A stretch of 64,000 nucleotides of DNA from the NCBI GenBank assembly GCA_037893225.1, contig JAZGUH010000756.1, forward strand, positions 69,501 to 133,500, written 5' to 3'. The notes below the pieces were generated by a model. The model was not told the origin of the DNA and did no database searches. It worked only from the letters and a program-made list of their open reading frames with translations. The first letter of the stretch is position 1; each line of letters opens with the position of its first letter. Positions 47,901-54,946 of the stretch are shown here, piece after piece. The position numbers and the translations under genes were made by a program. The stretch is from Hippasteria phrygiana (Eukaryota; Echinodermata; Asteroidea; Valvatida; Goniasteridae).

Positions 47901-50900
47901 CACACAAAATTCCCATAGGGTTGTCTAATACTGTGAATCCTTGGATGCGATTTCCTATTCAAAATGGACATGAGGATTAAGAGGATGTGATTTTAACAAT
48001 AAGGGTCCAAAATCACATCCTACTCTATTTAAAATCATATCTAAAGCCTGTGAGCTATTAGCCCACCCTGACAAATAGTACATTGTGACTTCTGGGTTTA
48101 ACAGCTTAAACCGCATTGTGATTCTGGACTCTGAATGTGATTTTGGACCCTCATTGTTAAAATCACATTCTCTTAATCCCCCTGTCCATTCTGAATAGGA
48201 AATCACATCCAAGGGGTTCATAGTGTAAGGTGCGTGGTTAACTCGTAAACACCCGAGAAATGACGTCATATCGTGTTTACCTCTATGCATTCGAGCAGCC
48301 ATATGGGGACAGAACAGCGCACTGTGGTATCAAGACATGTATTTCAATATGCACAATTGAGTTGAGATCATGTCATTTTCTGCCTGTTTTTTGATGAACG
48401 CCAAGACTACGGTTTTCAAACTCATAAGGGAACAGCAATCGTGGTTTTCTTTAGGTCCCCAATACGGAGTAATAATCCTCAAAATAATCATAAACCCTAC
48501 GTGCAATGTATACGTTTCGTTTAGAATAAGTGAAATTTTGTTCGCATGTTCTCACTTCGCAACCGTAATAAACATGGTGTGACGTCATTTATTCGTAGCT
48601 CTATTGGTTATGTGGTTTGTTTTCAAAATCCTTAAATGCCAAACTTTTCGGCGACTGACTGACGTTTTTTTTTGGCGCATGATGTCACAAACTATTTGCA
48701 GGTCAAAAATTGAGATTTTGTCAGTTTCGAAATGGCAAGCTGTTTGACGATATAATCAAGGAAGATAACTTCGACAGCGAGTTCCAGGTTGGTGGTCTTG
48801 AAATGCATGTTTTGTGAAAGATCACAGAATTAAATATTCGAAAAGAAATTTTAAATACTCAGTATTTAAAATTTCTCTCACAAAAAAAGAAAACGGGGGG
48901 AGGGGGGGACTAAAATTTTTGAACTTTAAAAATATTCAGTGGTTTTCGAATTTTTCGAACAATATTATTGGATATTCTCTTTGAAATCCATTAATTTAAG
49001 AAAAACAAATTTAGAAAACGTGTGTAAATTGACACTTTTTTCAACTTTTGAACAGGAAATACAACTTTTTGAAAAGGAGAGAACGATTTTGCCCGTAAGT
49101 ATTTTTCATAAACGTGTTTTCAAATTGATTATCTTCTCTGTATCTTTCTATTTACAGGCCCCTTCCGTGCACAAAACACTGGATGATAAGCCGATAGCCC
49201 ATTTCCCTCTAAACAAAACCTTCAGCTTCCATTAAAAAAGAAACACTTACGTAAAGTTGGTTGTTGACAAAATTTGAGAAAATGACAAGGAAAACATACT
49301 TGATACGAATCGGTTTGGCTTTGGTAAGATGCCCAAACAAGAACTTGTGGGTGGTTTTACACAGTGGCGTATCCAGCAGGGTGGGGCGGGGGAGAGGGAA
49401 ACTTTCCCCTGGCGGCATTTGAGGCGTCATAAAAAACCCAAAAAGAAATAGTGTTTTTAGGACGATTTTAAGACAGGTCAGACGTTGTTTGCCCTCCCTG
49501 GCACACAAACAGCTGGATACGCTACTGGTTTCACAAGACGGGGCACTTCATCAGACCTAGGGTCAATTTCCCGAAGCTGCTTATCACAAAATCTTGCTTA
49601 GCACAGATAAGATTTGCATATCGAAAAACAGGTTACCAGCTAAATATCATATATCGGTTTTGTGTGGTCTCAGCTAACTTTTGCTTTGCACGTTAATTTC
49701 GTGATCAGCCGTCCCCTCCCCAAAAAATATTGGGGGGGGGGGGGGGATATGTCCCCACCGCCGCCCCCAACCCCGGATCGCCGCCCATGGGCCTAGTGTT
49801 CAAGACTTCTGGAATCAGCCAATGAAGCTTTGCTCAAATTGGTCTTTTTCACCTTTTCCATTTTACAGGGGGATGTTCTCAAAACAGAATGCACTTTCAA
49901 AACCACGGGTAGGACAAACGTTACATATGTAAGTTACAGAAGTCTGTGAGTAGGTTTCTGCACGACAGTTGGGAGAGAGGTCATGGTTGGAACGGTCTTT
50001 TAAGCCACGCTCTTGGCGTATTGACAAATCGCAGCCGCGAGTATGGTCCGATATAGAAGTGACGGATGTGTTATGATTGGTCAATACGCTTAACGAATCG
50101 GTCTGTCCGGTTCGAACTAGAGTTCCACTGTGTAAGCACAAGGACTTTACGCATCAAGGCACTGGTGAACCAATAGTTGTTGATCAAACTTGTTATAAAT
50201 TTACGTAAGTTCGGACGGCACCGAAGCGGCCCGGGATGATGCGGACAACATCTATAGCATTTCTACATGTAATAAAACATTGCACCAGCAGCACGTCAAC
50301 ACTCTAAAAACTGTGTTTAGCAATTAAACACAATCTTGCTTTCAATTTGTAAACATGTTTATAGAAGCTAAACATTACGGGCTGTAACTACGAAAGCTGT
50401 TTAAGCCATTAGATGCGTATAAATTAGTAGTCACTGTTTAAACCTCGTGTCTAACTTCAAACAAGTACTACAAAGCTTCCTTTTCTTCCTCCATGCTTTT
50501 AGTTAGCCGCGTTTAAATGACCATTGGAGTTAAACATGTGTTTATAACAAACAATAGCAATTCTTAAACATAGTACGGGGGTTGTTTAGTGAGTATTCTG
50601 AGCCATTTAGAAGCCAGATATGTACACAGAAAGGTAGAAAGGTGGACAGGATGGATGCGCTTCAACGAACAAGAAAATCGTCATGGTCGCCAACACCAAC
50701 GTGCACCAAGAGTTTTTAGGGACAAGGTGTTTCCCTGTCTAGATCCCCTTTCTCGTTCTCCCCACCACCGGTTTGGTTTATGTCAAATTTCTTGTCTCTG
50801 GCTAGACCTTTCGCTTTGTTTTTCATTCTCCGCCATAATTCTTTGTAGTCCTTAGCAGATCGGCTTTTACGGTCAGGAAACGAGATGGACATTTCTGAAG

Positions 50901-53900
50901 TGATAGCTTTCCAGGCATCAGCTTTTTTCTGGTTGGCTTTAGTGTCACATCGTTTGTCACCAATAATGGAAATAAAGTTCCTCATGGTCTCAACGAGAGC
51001 CATCCTTTCGTCAGCAGTGAAATTGTCACTGCGTTGCCTTTTGGTATCAGCCATGGCTGTAGAGTATCTAAGTAAAGACCTGCTGAAGATTTCTCTACTG
51101 AGGCCTATCATATATGTTCATATTGTTGCGCAATCCCTATCTACATTACAATATATTTAACAATAGGGACCACGGTCAATAAGTTTAGACTGTCCTAGTT
51201 ACACAAGGATAACTAAGCAACTATTTAAGATATTTCGTAAGAGTTGTTTAATTCAGGTGTTTAGGAAGACGCGTGTAACTTGGATTTATCCACGTCTATA
51301 TACTACACTAGTATAAAGATAAACAGCTTTCGTAGTTACAGCCCTATGTGTCCAATTCCTAAACATCAGTGTTCAATGGTTAAACACTATCCGTCAACAC
51401 GCTAAACATGTTTAGTATGTAAACGTGTTTACAAACTGATAGCAAAAATATGTGTTTAGAAAAGTGTTTACTTGCTAAACACTGTTTTTACAGTGAAGGG
51501 AAACAAGAACACATCCACTCCCGATATTGAAATTAAAATGAAACTAAAATTAATTCAGTAACCAACTATTAAAACATCATAAAGCAAACCACAAGCCTTG
51601 GGAAACTGTCAAGGTGATTACAATCAATTTTAACCGGGTTACCTATTGATCCCGGCAATGCTTGGAGCTTGGGCGTTATCCCTGGCTACACGGCATTGTG
51701 GTTTATGGCTAGCTCCCTAGATATTGACAAATTGTGAGGCGGCTAACATAGGGTAAGATAGTCAGTTGGTAGAGCGCCGGTACGGTAATCTGGAGGTCGC
51801 AGGTTCAAGTCCCATTGTTCTCTTCGTTCATTTTAAAAGTTAAAGCAATCACGTAACAATGATTCTTGCGGCTTGAATACGCGTACAACAGCTTTTCTGA
51901 ATTTCAGCATCCTTTGAGTAATTCTAAGGAGTAATTTAAGCATATTGGTTTTAAATGCTAATGGATTTTCGTGAACCAAAGTATGATGTCATCAATGGCA
52001 TGACTGAGTATCTCCATGGCTTTGTATAATTTCTTGGAGTTGGATCCGGACTGGGTTTGACCGAATATTCGATATACTCGTCGATCAAGTTTTTCACGTG
52101 TCAGCTGCAAATGCATGCCGCGCCGGTAAAATAGTTGGACGCAAAGCACGCCAGTGTTTTACGCGCGGCGATCGATATTTTGGACCGCCCAATCCACATT
52201 TTGTTGGCATGGCCTGTTGTATCAAGATCATTACGGGTACGTACAACGTTCTTATAACAGAAAAACCAAACTCCAGCCTGCGTTTTTGCAGTACAATTAT
52301 TTGTGCAAGGGTTTTACGGACGGGAACAATAAACTTCAGTCCTCAAAAAGTTACCGGCGACAAAAATGCGGCATTTGACACTGCTAAGCGCTGTAACCTT
52401 TCTATTAAAATATCATTAGAGTCGTATCTGTACGTGCATATATTTTTCTAATTTGACCGTAAAGGGGAAACGAAGTTGTGTAAAAGTGAACGTTAAGGGG
52501 AAAATGTAAGTTAGGGCGAAAAATGCATTTCGCCTTAACGTCACATATACCTTTTCTAGCGAGAATGTTACCGTCGGAAATGTTTTTATTTTGTTCTTTG
52601 GGTTTCAAATAGAATGATTCAACTTGTTTGGTCGAAATAGGTAAAGTTTGGGTTAGGTTACAGTAAAAAGAAGTTTGTGCACAAGTCTATGGGATTTCGC
52701 CTTTACGCCGGACCTTCCAACCGGCAAAAAGGTATTCGAATATTTGGTTGACGATCGAATATTTGAATATTCTGTATATTGGAAACAGCCCAATATATTA
52801 TTTTAAACTGCTTGTTGAAACAAGTTGAACTGGATTTCAATTGCATGTTTCCTAATTGCCCTATTATTCCAATGGTTGATTTGTGTTGCCTTGCAGGGAG
52901 GATGGGGGCGAAGTGATGAGATGTGTTTGACTATTCCCTTCTACTACCCAAAGATAGACAACTTCGGTGGCTGCTTGTCCAACATTCAACCCGTGGATGT
53001 TTTAAAACGTCTAGGCTACAAGAACGCAAGGTATGCCTCCTCGTTCACTGTAAAATAAAGTTGGTCAAAATGGGTTGATATTTTGCCCAATGTTGGGCAA
53101 CATATCAACTGCCCACAATCTTGGGCAAATTTTCCCAATAATTGGTCCATTTTTACCTGCATTAACCAACAATGTGGTAAATTAATACCAATGTTGGGTA
53201 AATAACAGTTGCCCAATTATGTTTTACCCAACGTTTTTCCAGTGTTTATACTGTGACATTTGATGGGCTGTGAAAACAACATTAAATTTTATCTTGCAAG
53301 GGTTCAACGTTTTCACTGTTGCACATTGTGGAAATTAAGTGACATATATACCCTTAGATCTTTTATTGCCTCATTTTATGCATGCTATAGGCATAATAAA
53401 TATACAGTGAAGTTAGAAACCTTTAATTTTTTGAACAGTTATTCAGGGCATTATGTGTCCAGGACCAATTCCACGGAGCTGTTTTAAGTACGATTTAAGT
53501 AATACTATGCTGTTTCGAAAGGGAGTTCCTTCTATTCTTTCTACCATACAAAAATAACGCCCTCTTGCAGAGTAAACGGGAAAGATTAAAAAAAAATGAA
53601 ATGCACACCACGTTCTTTCAACCTGAAATGAAAACACGCATTTGGAACTTATATTTTTGACACGCATGGTTGTATGTGTGGAAACGTGTTGAAGTGCATT
53701 ATGGTTCTTTGAAGTGACTTACCTGTGGAGCTGGACCAAGCGAGTACAGTTAAGGCCTTCCAAAGCTTCGACTGGAAGGATCCCGCTTTCGCGTCCGAGT
53801 TCCGACGAGCCGTCAGCAAAGCCAACTTGTACTTTCGATGTGACAATGAGACTAGGCTGGAACAAATGGTAACAAACGGAACCAACTTTCCTCCTTCTCG

Positions 53901-54946
53901 TTCGGTATGGAATTCCATGCCCGTTTCCATTTATCATGTTATCTTTTCTGCTTCAAGAAGAATTTAAATTCCTACACTGTAAAAACCAACGGCTAACACT
54001 TATTTAACACTTCAACGCATTTTAATAATTATTTTACACGTAAAGGTATAGGAGGCGTTGCAAGCGATTAACACTAAAACACGTTTAAATAGGCGTTGGT
54101 TTTTTATGATTATCAACGCTTGCTATGTAGATATTAACACTATAGAATGTTAATAATCAATAACACCAACGCCTATTTAAACGTGTTTTAGTGTTAATAG
54201 CGTACAACGCCTCCTATACCTTTACGTGTAAAATATTAATATTAACGCGTTGAAGTGTTAAAAGCAAAGGGGTTAAACAAAACAAAACAAAGGGGTTAAA
54301 TGGAGCCACCTACATTGAAAAACTTTTAGGGCAAATGTCCTGAAAACATTCAGAAACCACCCCCTGCAAACAATCCTGGATCCGCCTCTGCCGAGTCTTC
54401 TTTTATATTTGTAGCCCCGTATTCTGCATGAACCTTTTTAGGAGAATTTTTATTTTAAAAACCTTCAAAGTTCTTGCATCATAATAGGGTGTACATTCAT
54501 TAGCGTCTCCAGGATTTTTTATAGAGGGGGGAAAAGCATTCATCAGAAAACAGCAAAGGGAGAAATCACTGGCCGTGGAAAAATCGAAAGGGGAGGGGGA
54601 TGCTGGACATCACTCGATACCTAGACCTATTGTATAGAGCCGCATTTTAGGCCCCTTTCAGTAGGTTTCGATCAGTGGTTTAAATATGCATTCAATTGAG
54701 TACGACATTGACGTCGACCCCCTTTTCTTTTTTATTTCCTTTTTATATATTTTTTTTCTCGCGACGCCCATGTGTGCATAGCCATGACGGCCCCTGATAG
54801 GGAATTTAGTGCAGTGGTGACTTGGGAAAAAAATGTGTTTTTTTAACAATGAAAACTTCCCTTTTGTACTTGAACAGGATCCTTTTGCTGAGTGGAAGAC
54901 GCCAGAAGTTGAATATCCAAACGAGGATGATCGTGGCAAATGCTGA
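29616..54946 (+). CDS. MOXD1-like: DBH-like monooxygenase (MOXD1-like), complete 14-exon gene
   Basis: Copper type II, ascorbate-dependent monooxygenase family (dopamine beta-hydroxylase, peptidylglycine monooxygenase, MOXD1), acting in the secretory pathway. Fourteen exons with GT-AG introns join without a break into 600 codons, close to the usual size of MOXD1. Order: signal peptide (about 1-23), DOMON domain (about 55-195), then N- and C-terminal copper domains. Copper ligands expected from the family are all present: His266 and His267 (FLHHIFVYAC), His337 (MEVHYDNP), His416 and His418 (AHTHTTG), Met491 (SDEMC). The protein ends EDDRGKC without a membrane anchor, so a soluble luminal or secreted enzyme is likely. 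Substrate is unknown; MOXD1-type proteins have no settled substrate. ATATATATAATCC at about 29,552 may be a TATA element. Introns of this gene carry most of the mobile DNA between 30 and 54 kb. Confidence 0.93.
30118..30235 (+). repeat. dispersed repeat, GGTGGAAGTTACATG family (intron 1)
   Basis: Relative of 12,540-12,780, with GTAGGTCTGTAAATCAGGAT and CATCTGTTGAAGATTTTAT. Truncated on the right. Confidence 0.5.
30756..30902 (+). CDS. MOXD1-like: MOXD1-like exon 2: DOMON middle
   Basis: Reads DGFAVGNEQPQEDKHGDYEL then TTLVFTRKLDTSDCQDLVL; 49 codons, phase 0 at both ends, acceptor CCAAG, donor GTATGT. Confidence 0.92.
31350..31454. mobile_element. intact copy of the AACAACCCCGGGTTGTT foldback element (intron 2)
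   Basis: Left arm ACACAGAGAAAACGCGGTTT, right arm GTTTAAAAAGTTTAAACAGC with TTTTTAACAGTGT; the centre holds CGACCCCGGG and AGCAGGGCACATGAACAACC. Same family as the split element at 4,911 and 9,983; here the arms are only a few bases apart. Confidence 0.7.
31720..32105. repeat. region of iterated ACACTGTG / CACAGTGT motifs (intron 2)
   Basis: Motifs such as CACACTGTGTG, CACAGTGTGAAAAC and AACACTGTGTGAC recur at least ten times on both strands, starting with GTGAAAACAATG and ending ATGACACTGTGACA. Probably one or two diverged TIR elements; ends not defined. Confidence 0.45.
32290..32493. mobile_element. short TIR element with GCGCACTTCCGGGTT ends (intron 2)
   Basis: Outer arms contain TGCGCACTTCCGGGTTTGAA at the left and CGCTTTCAACCCGGAAGTT at the right; the centre has ATTCATGCATGAAT. 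The copy at 35,595-35,830 has the same arms and centre. Confidence 0.65.
32750..33060 (+). repeat. dispersed repeat, TCATGGCACCTGGTGTGCTG family (intron 2)
   Basis: Contains the block ATCATGGCACCTGGTGTGCT, TTTTCAAGAAAAGTGGACAT, CTAGTTCCCCGACCTGGTAA and an end near ACAGCAAAAGCAAATTG, in the same order as 55,690-56,030. Confidence 0.65.
33998..34130. mobile_element. short TIR element, GGCAGCAGACACACCGGTCC family (intron 2)
   Basis: Ends pair with each other and with 2,833-2,940. The interior holds three tandem units of GCGCATGCTCAGAACTA. Confidence 0.7.
34182..34430. mobile_element. short TIR element, GATCTCTATATAAACTGG ends (intron 2)
   Basis: Left GATCTCTATATAAACTGGAT pairs with right ATCCAGTTTACATAGAGATC. 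Inner sequence has a second inverted pair (CCGCCATATTACCACTC with GAGTGGTAATATGGTGG-like). ATTTTAC lies beside both ends and may be a target duplication. Confidence 0.65.
34441..36229. mobile_element. 1.8-kb foldback element with about 250-bp inverted arms (intron 2)
   Basis: 34,441-34,690 and the reverse complement of 35,960-36,229 align from AGAGTTCGTGCGTTTTAGAC inward through AACACTTGCGAGTGTTCATG, TATCGGGATTGTACCTTAGC and GACTGACTGATGTA. The interior has a hairpin (34,708-34,766, arms ATTTTTCAGCGTATTCGCTT), a LINE-like 3' tail near 35,100 (repeated AATCA), and a nested TIR element. No transposase seen. It ends 51 bp before exon 3. Confidence 0.8.
35595..35830. mobile_element. nested short TIR element with GCGCACTTCCGGGTT arms
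   Basis: TAGAGGAATTCCACA at the left, TGTGGGATTCCTCTA at the right; subterminal TGCGCACTTCCGGGTTGAAA and its inverse; central TTCATTCATGCATGAATTAA. Same family as 32,290-32,493. Nested in the 1.8-kb foldback element. Confidence 0.7.
36281..36466 (+). CDS. MOXD1-like: MOXD1-like exon 3: end of DOMON
   Basis: Begins SGTTRLLWAYHRDDPWD and includes HRGSRSVMLL, the typical end of the DOMON domain in this family; 62 codons, phase 0. A foldback element ends 51 bp before its acceptor. Confidence 0.93.
36543..36600. mobile_element. terminal fragment of the Myb-carrying TIR family (intron 3)
   Basis: ATGTTTACAAACTGATAGCA followed by TTAATTGCTGAACACAG and TTTTAGAGTGTT is one complete end of the family found at 50,300-51,495. 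The other end is not seen next to it. Confidence 0.65.
37468..37554 (+). CDS. MOXD1-like: MOXD1-like exon 4: entry to copper domain 1
   Basis: 29 codons: TLYWCTIFQFPKLDSRQHVI holds the family's TxYWC motif just after the DOMON domain. Acceptor GATAG, donor GTAGGA, phase 0. The frame used here differs from the longer open frames around it. Confidence 0.9.
37855..38270 (+). repeat. dispersed repeat, GCATCCTGTGAAATCATGGC family (intron 4)
   Basis: Runs from ATTCCTTACTTGACTGTAAG through GCATCCTGTGAAATCATGGC and GGTTCCCCGACG to ATGACAGCAAAAGCAAATG, parallel to 55,640-56,030. Ends about 20 bp before the acceptor of exon 5. Confidence 0.65.
38289..38465 (+). CDS. MOXD1-like: MOXD1-like exon 5: CuH-site His pair
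   Basis: FEPVLTPGNEAFLHHIFVYA contains the adjacent copper-binding histidines; later NCFSVVFLWGTGGG. 59 codons, phase 0. The acceptor sits at the edge of a dispersed repeat (37,855-38,270). Confidence 0.93.
38970..39072 (+). CDS. MOXD1-like: MOXD1-like exon 6: third CuH-site His
   Basis: PFNFPEHVGYSFGGAGDP then FLRMEVHYDNPHLPK; His337 of VHYDN is the third ligand of the first copper site. Ends in phase 1 before GTGAGT. Confidence 0.93.
40630..41760. repeat. tandem array of about 380-bp units inside the DIRS-order element
   Basis: ACTTCTGGTGA occurs at 40,872, 41,248 and 41,635, and the blocks CATTACCACCTCTGCCCGGA, GGATTACAACCATCTCA and GAGGTTCTCCAATTCTGGAT recur in the same order. About three units, spaced 376 and 387 bp, with a partial unit at the left. 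The units derive from the segment after the RNase H block (PGRGGNEQF on the minus strand). Confidence 0.8.
43511..43689. repeat. split direct repeat P, inner copy
   Basis: Starts AAAATTGAAGTGTGGTCCCG and ends CCGAACATATTTACATT; same as 44,213-44,391, offset 702 bp. Includes the small palindrome TTGCGTAATACGCAA. Confidence 0.85.
44213..44391. repeat. split direct repeat P, outer copy
   Basis: Identical by eye to 43,511-43,689. It marks the right border of the DIRS-order element; sequence beyond (ATGTGCGCC) is unrelated. Confidence 0.85.
44630..44796 (+). CDS. MOXD1-like: MOXD1-like exon 7: linker into copper domain 2
   Basis: Completes a split codon to DFQDSSGFRFYYTSSLRQHD and continues GVFSMWWLIIPPEQEEYTF to EECTKL. 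Phase 1 in, phase 0 out. Intron 6 before it holds the 4.8-kb DIRS-order element. Confidence 0.92.
45030..45255. mobile_element. 225-bp non-autonomous member of the Myb-carrying TIR family (intron 7)
   Basis: GAGTGTTTCCAAAACTGTTT and AGCAATTAAACACTTTTC at the left pair with TTAATTGCTAAACATAGATT at the right; both arms contain TGCTATCAGTTTGTAAACAT or its inverse, and the centre GATAGTGTTCAGTCATTG, all shared with 50,300-51,495. Confidence 0.7.
45407..45505. mobile_element. 99-bp palindromic element (intron 7)
   Basis: GGTGTAGTAAAACTAGCCTC pairs with GAGGCTAGTTTTACCACACC. The interior also has CCGAGGCGAAGCCGAGG. Confidence 0.6.
45537..45935. mobile_element. 399-bp TIR element, TATAACACCTCAYCCACAG ends (intron 7)
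   Basis: TATAACACCTCACCCACAGA at the left pairs with TCTGTGGATGAGGTGTTATA at the right. Two TATAGTACTTTGGTTGCTA units occur inside. A partial copy is at 23,025-23,235. Confidence 0.7.
46232..46289 (+). CDS. MOXD1-like: MOXD1-like exon 8: HTH copper motif
   Basis: A 58-nt exon, YFPPNGINLFAAIAHTHTTG, carrying His416 and His418 of the second copper site. Long pyrimidine tract before the acceptor; ends in phase 1 before GTAACG. Confidence 0.92.
46504..46903. mobile_element. outer TIR element GGGGCGGATCTAG...CTAGATCCGCCCC (intron 8)
   Basis: GGGGCGGATCTAGAGG at the left pairs with CTAGATCCGCCCCTGG at the right. A second element (46,658-46,866) with its own ends is nested inside. The left part also carries GCTGCTGAGCAAAG, like repeats near 49,570. 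Confidence 0.65.
46658..46866. mobile_element. nested TIR element, GCACGATATGGGGCAGAGGG family
   Basis: GCACGATATGGGGCAGAGGG pairs with CCCTCTGCCCCATATCGTGC, a perfect 20-bp inverted repeat. Two long C runs lie inside. Relatives at 27,980-28,175 and 47,022-47,285. Confidence 0.75.
47022..47285. mobile_element. two degenerate GCACGATATGGGGCAGAG fragments, head to tail or inverted (intron 8)
   Basis: 47,182 onward repeats GCACGATATGGGGCAGAGAG and ACCCTATACACTCTTCAGAC. The part before it (47,022-47,165) looks like a decayed inverse with a G run. Confidence 0.5.
47527..47707. mobile_element. short element with CAAGTCC / GGACTTG subterminal units (intron 8)
   Basis: GTCGAGTCCCTGCAAGTCCA pairs with GGACTTGCAGGGACGCGAC; two GTGAAAGGACTT units in the right arm. 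Centre ACAAAGGCATTCCTTTGTC resembles that of 15,452-15,670. Confidence 0.65.
47928..48227. mobile_element. 300-bp TIR element (intron 8)
   Basis: TACTGTGAATCCTTGGATGC and GATTTCCTATTCA at the left pair with TGAATAGGAAATCACATCCA and the end ATAGTGTA. GAGGATGTGATTTTAACAAT pairs with ATTGTTAAAATCACATTCTC further in. Confidence 0.7.
48702..48787 (+). CDS. MOXD1-like: MOXD1-like exon 9
   Basis: GQKLRFCQFRNGKLFDDII then KEDNFDSEFQ, matching the HFRNG-like segment after the HTH motif in the family. Phase 1 in, phase 0 out. Confidence 0.92.
49056..49094 (+). CDS. MOXD1-like: MOXD1-like exon 10: 39-nt micro-exon
   Basis: Encodes only EIQLFEKERTILP, the segment that precedes the conserved GD-x-L-x-TEC motif. 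Acceptor GAACAG, donor GTAAGT, phase 0 both sides. Confidence 0.88.
49362..49527. mobile_element. 166-bp CAGTGGCGTATCCAG element (intron 10)
   Basis: CAGTGGCGTATCCAGCAGG pairs with AGCTGGATACGCTACTG. The interior (GCGGCATTTGAGGCGTCA to GACGTTGTTTGCCCTCC) matches, inverted, 10,055-10,165. Confidence 0.7.
49869..49928 (+). CDS. MOXD1-like: MOXD1-like exon 11
   Basis: GDVLKTECTFKTTGRTNVTY, 20 codons; the TEC cysteine is conserved in the family. Acceptor TTTTACAG, donor GTAAGT, phase 0. Confidence 0.92.
50300..51495 (-). mobile_element. 1.2-kb TIR transposon carrying one Myb/SANT-like gene (intron 11)
   Basis: Left end CACTCTAAAAACTGTGTTTA, right end inverted CACTGTAAAAACAGTGTTTA; both continue with AGCAA, AAACAC and TTTGTAAACA blocks, and both arms contain GGGCTGTAACTACGAAAGCT. 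Total matching arm is at least about 100 bp with gaps. The only coding sequence is the Myb/SANT-like gene at 51,054-50,716; no transposase. Small relatives: 49-369, 36,543-36,600 and 45,030-45,255. Target duplication not resolved. Confidence 0.75.
50716..51054 (-). CDS. Myb/SANT-like DNA-binding domain protein
   Basis: Uninterrupted 112-codon gene on the minus strand. ATG at 51,054 (MADTKRQRSDNFTADERMAL) is chosen because the domain starts there; an upstream ATG would add 19 residues. The body fits the Myb/SANT-like type found in Harbinger/PIF accessory proteins and zeste/NAIF1-like regulators: ERMALVETMRNFISIIGD, KKADAWKAITSEM, then KDYKELWRRMKNKAKG with the tryptophans spaced as in three-helix Myb domains. 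The tail is short and charged and ends EKGDLDRETPCP. Likely role: binding the element's own termini. It lies antisense in intron 11 of the MOXD1-like gene, inside the TIR element. Confidence 0.8.
   Translation of the reverse strand: MADTKRQRSDNFTADERMALVETMRNFISIIGDKRCDTKANQKKADAWKAITSEMSISFPDRKSRSAKDYKELWRRMKNKAKGLARDKKFDINQTGGGENEKGDLDRETPCP
51749..51830 (+). repeat. tRNA-derived SINE copy (intron 11)
   Basis: AGGGTAAGATAGTCAGTTGG, then AGAGCGCCGGTACGGTAATC, then GGAGGTCGCAGGTTCAAGTC; the acceptor end is decayed (CCATTGTTCTCTTCG). Same family as 3.6 and 16.2 kb. Confidence 0.6.
52897..53030 (+). CDS. MOXD1-like: MOXD1-like exon 12: copper-site Met
   Basis: GGWGRSDEMCLTIPFYYPKI includes Met491 of the second copper site and the following Cys, then LSNIQPVDVLKRLGYKNA. 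Ends in phase 2. A short TIR element begins 15 bp into the next intron. Confidence 0.93.
53046..53244. mobile_element. 199-bp TIR element, CACTGTAAAATAAAGTTGG ends (intron 12)
   Basis: Left CACTGTAAAATAAAGTTGG pairs with right CCCAACGTTTTTCCAGTG. Inside, TTGCCCAATGTTGGGCAA and ACCAATGTTGGGTAA recur. It begins 15 bp after the exon 12 donor. Confidence 0.65.
53715..53868 (+). CDS. MOXD1-like: MOXD1-like exon 13
   Basis: With the split codon it reads SDLPVELDQASTVKAFQSFD and continues to CDNETRLEQM. The acceptor is TTTGAAG at 53,714; this choice is set by the phase of exon 12. Confidence 0.9.
54005..54260. mobile_element. 256-bp palindromic element (intron 13)
   Basis: TAACACTTCAACGC pairs with GCGTTGAAGTGTTA; TTTACACGTAAAGGTATAGG pairs with CCTATACCTTTACGTGTAAA; ACACGTTTAAATAGGCGTTG pairs with CAACGCCTATTTAAACGTGT. 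Arms of about 115 bp with few mismatches. CACTGTAAAAACC at 53,975 may be the outer left terminus. Confidence 0.75.
54878..54946 (+). CDS. MOXD1-like: MOXD1-like exon 14: C-terminus and stop
   Basis: DPFAEWKTPEVEYPNEDDRG then KC and TGA at 54,944-54,946. No hydrophobic tail or GPI-type end. No clear AATAAA was seen in the next 200 bp. Confidence 0.9.
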   Translation, partial: DPFAEWKTPEVEYPNEDDRGKC

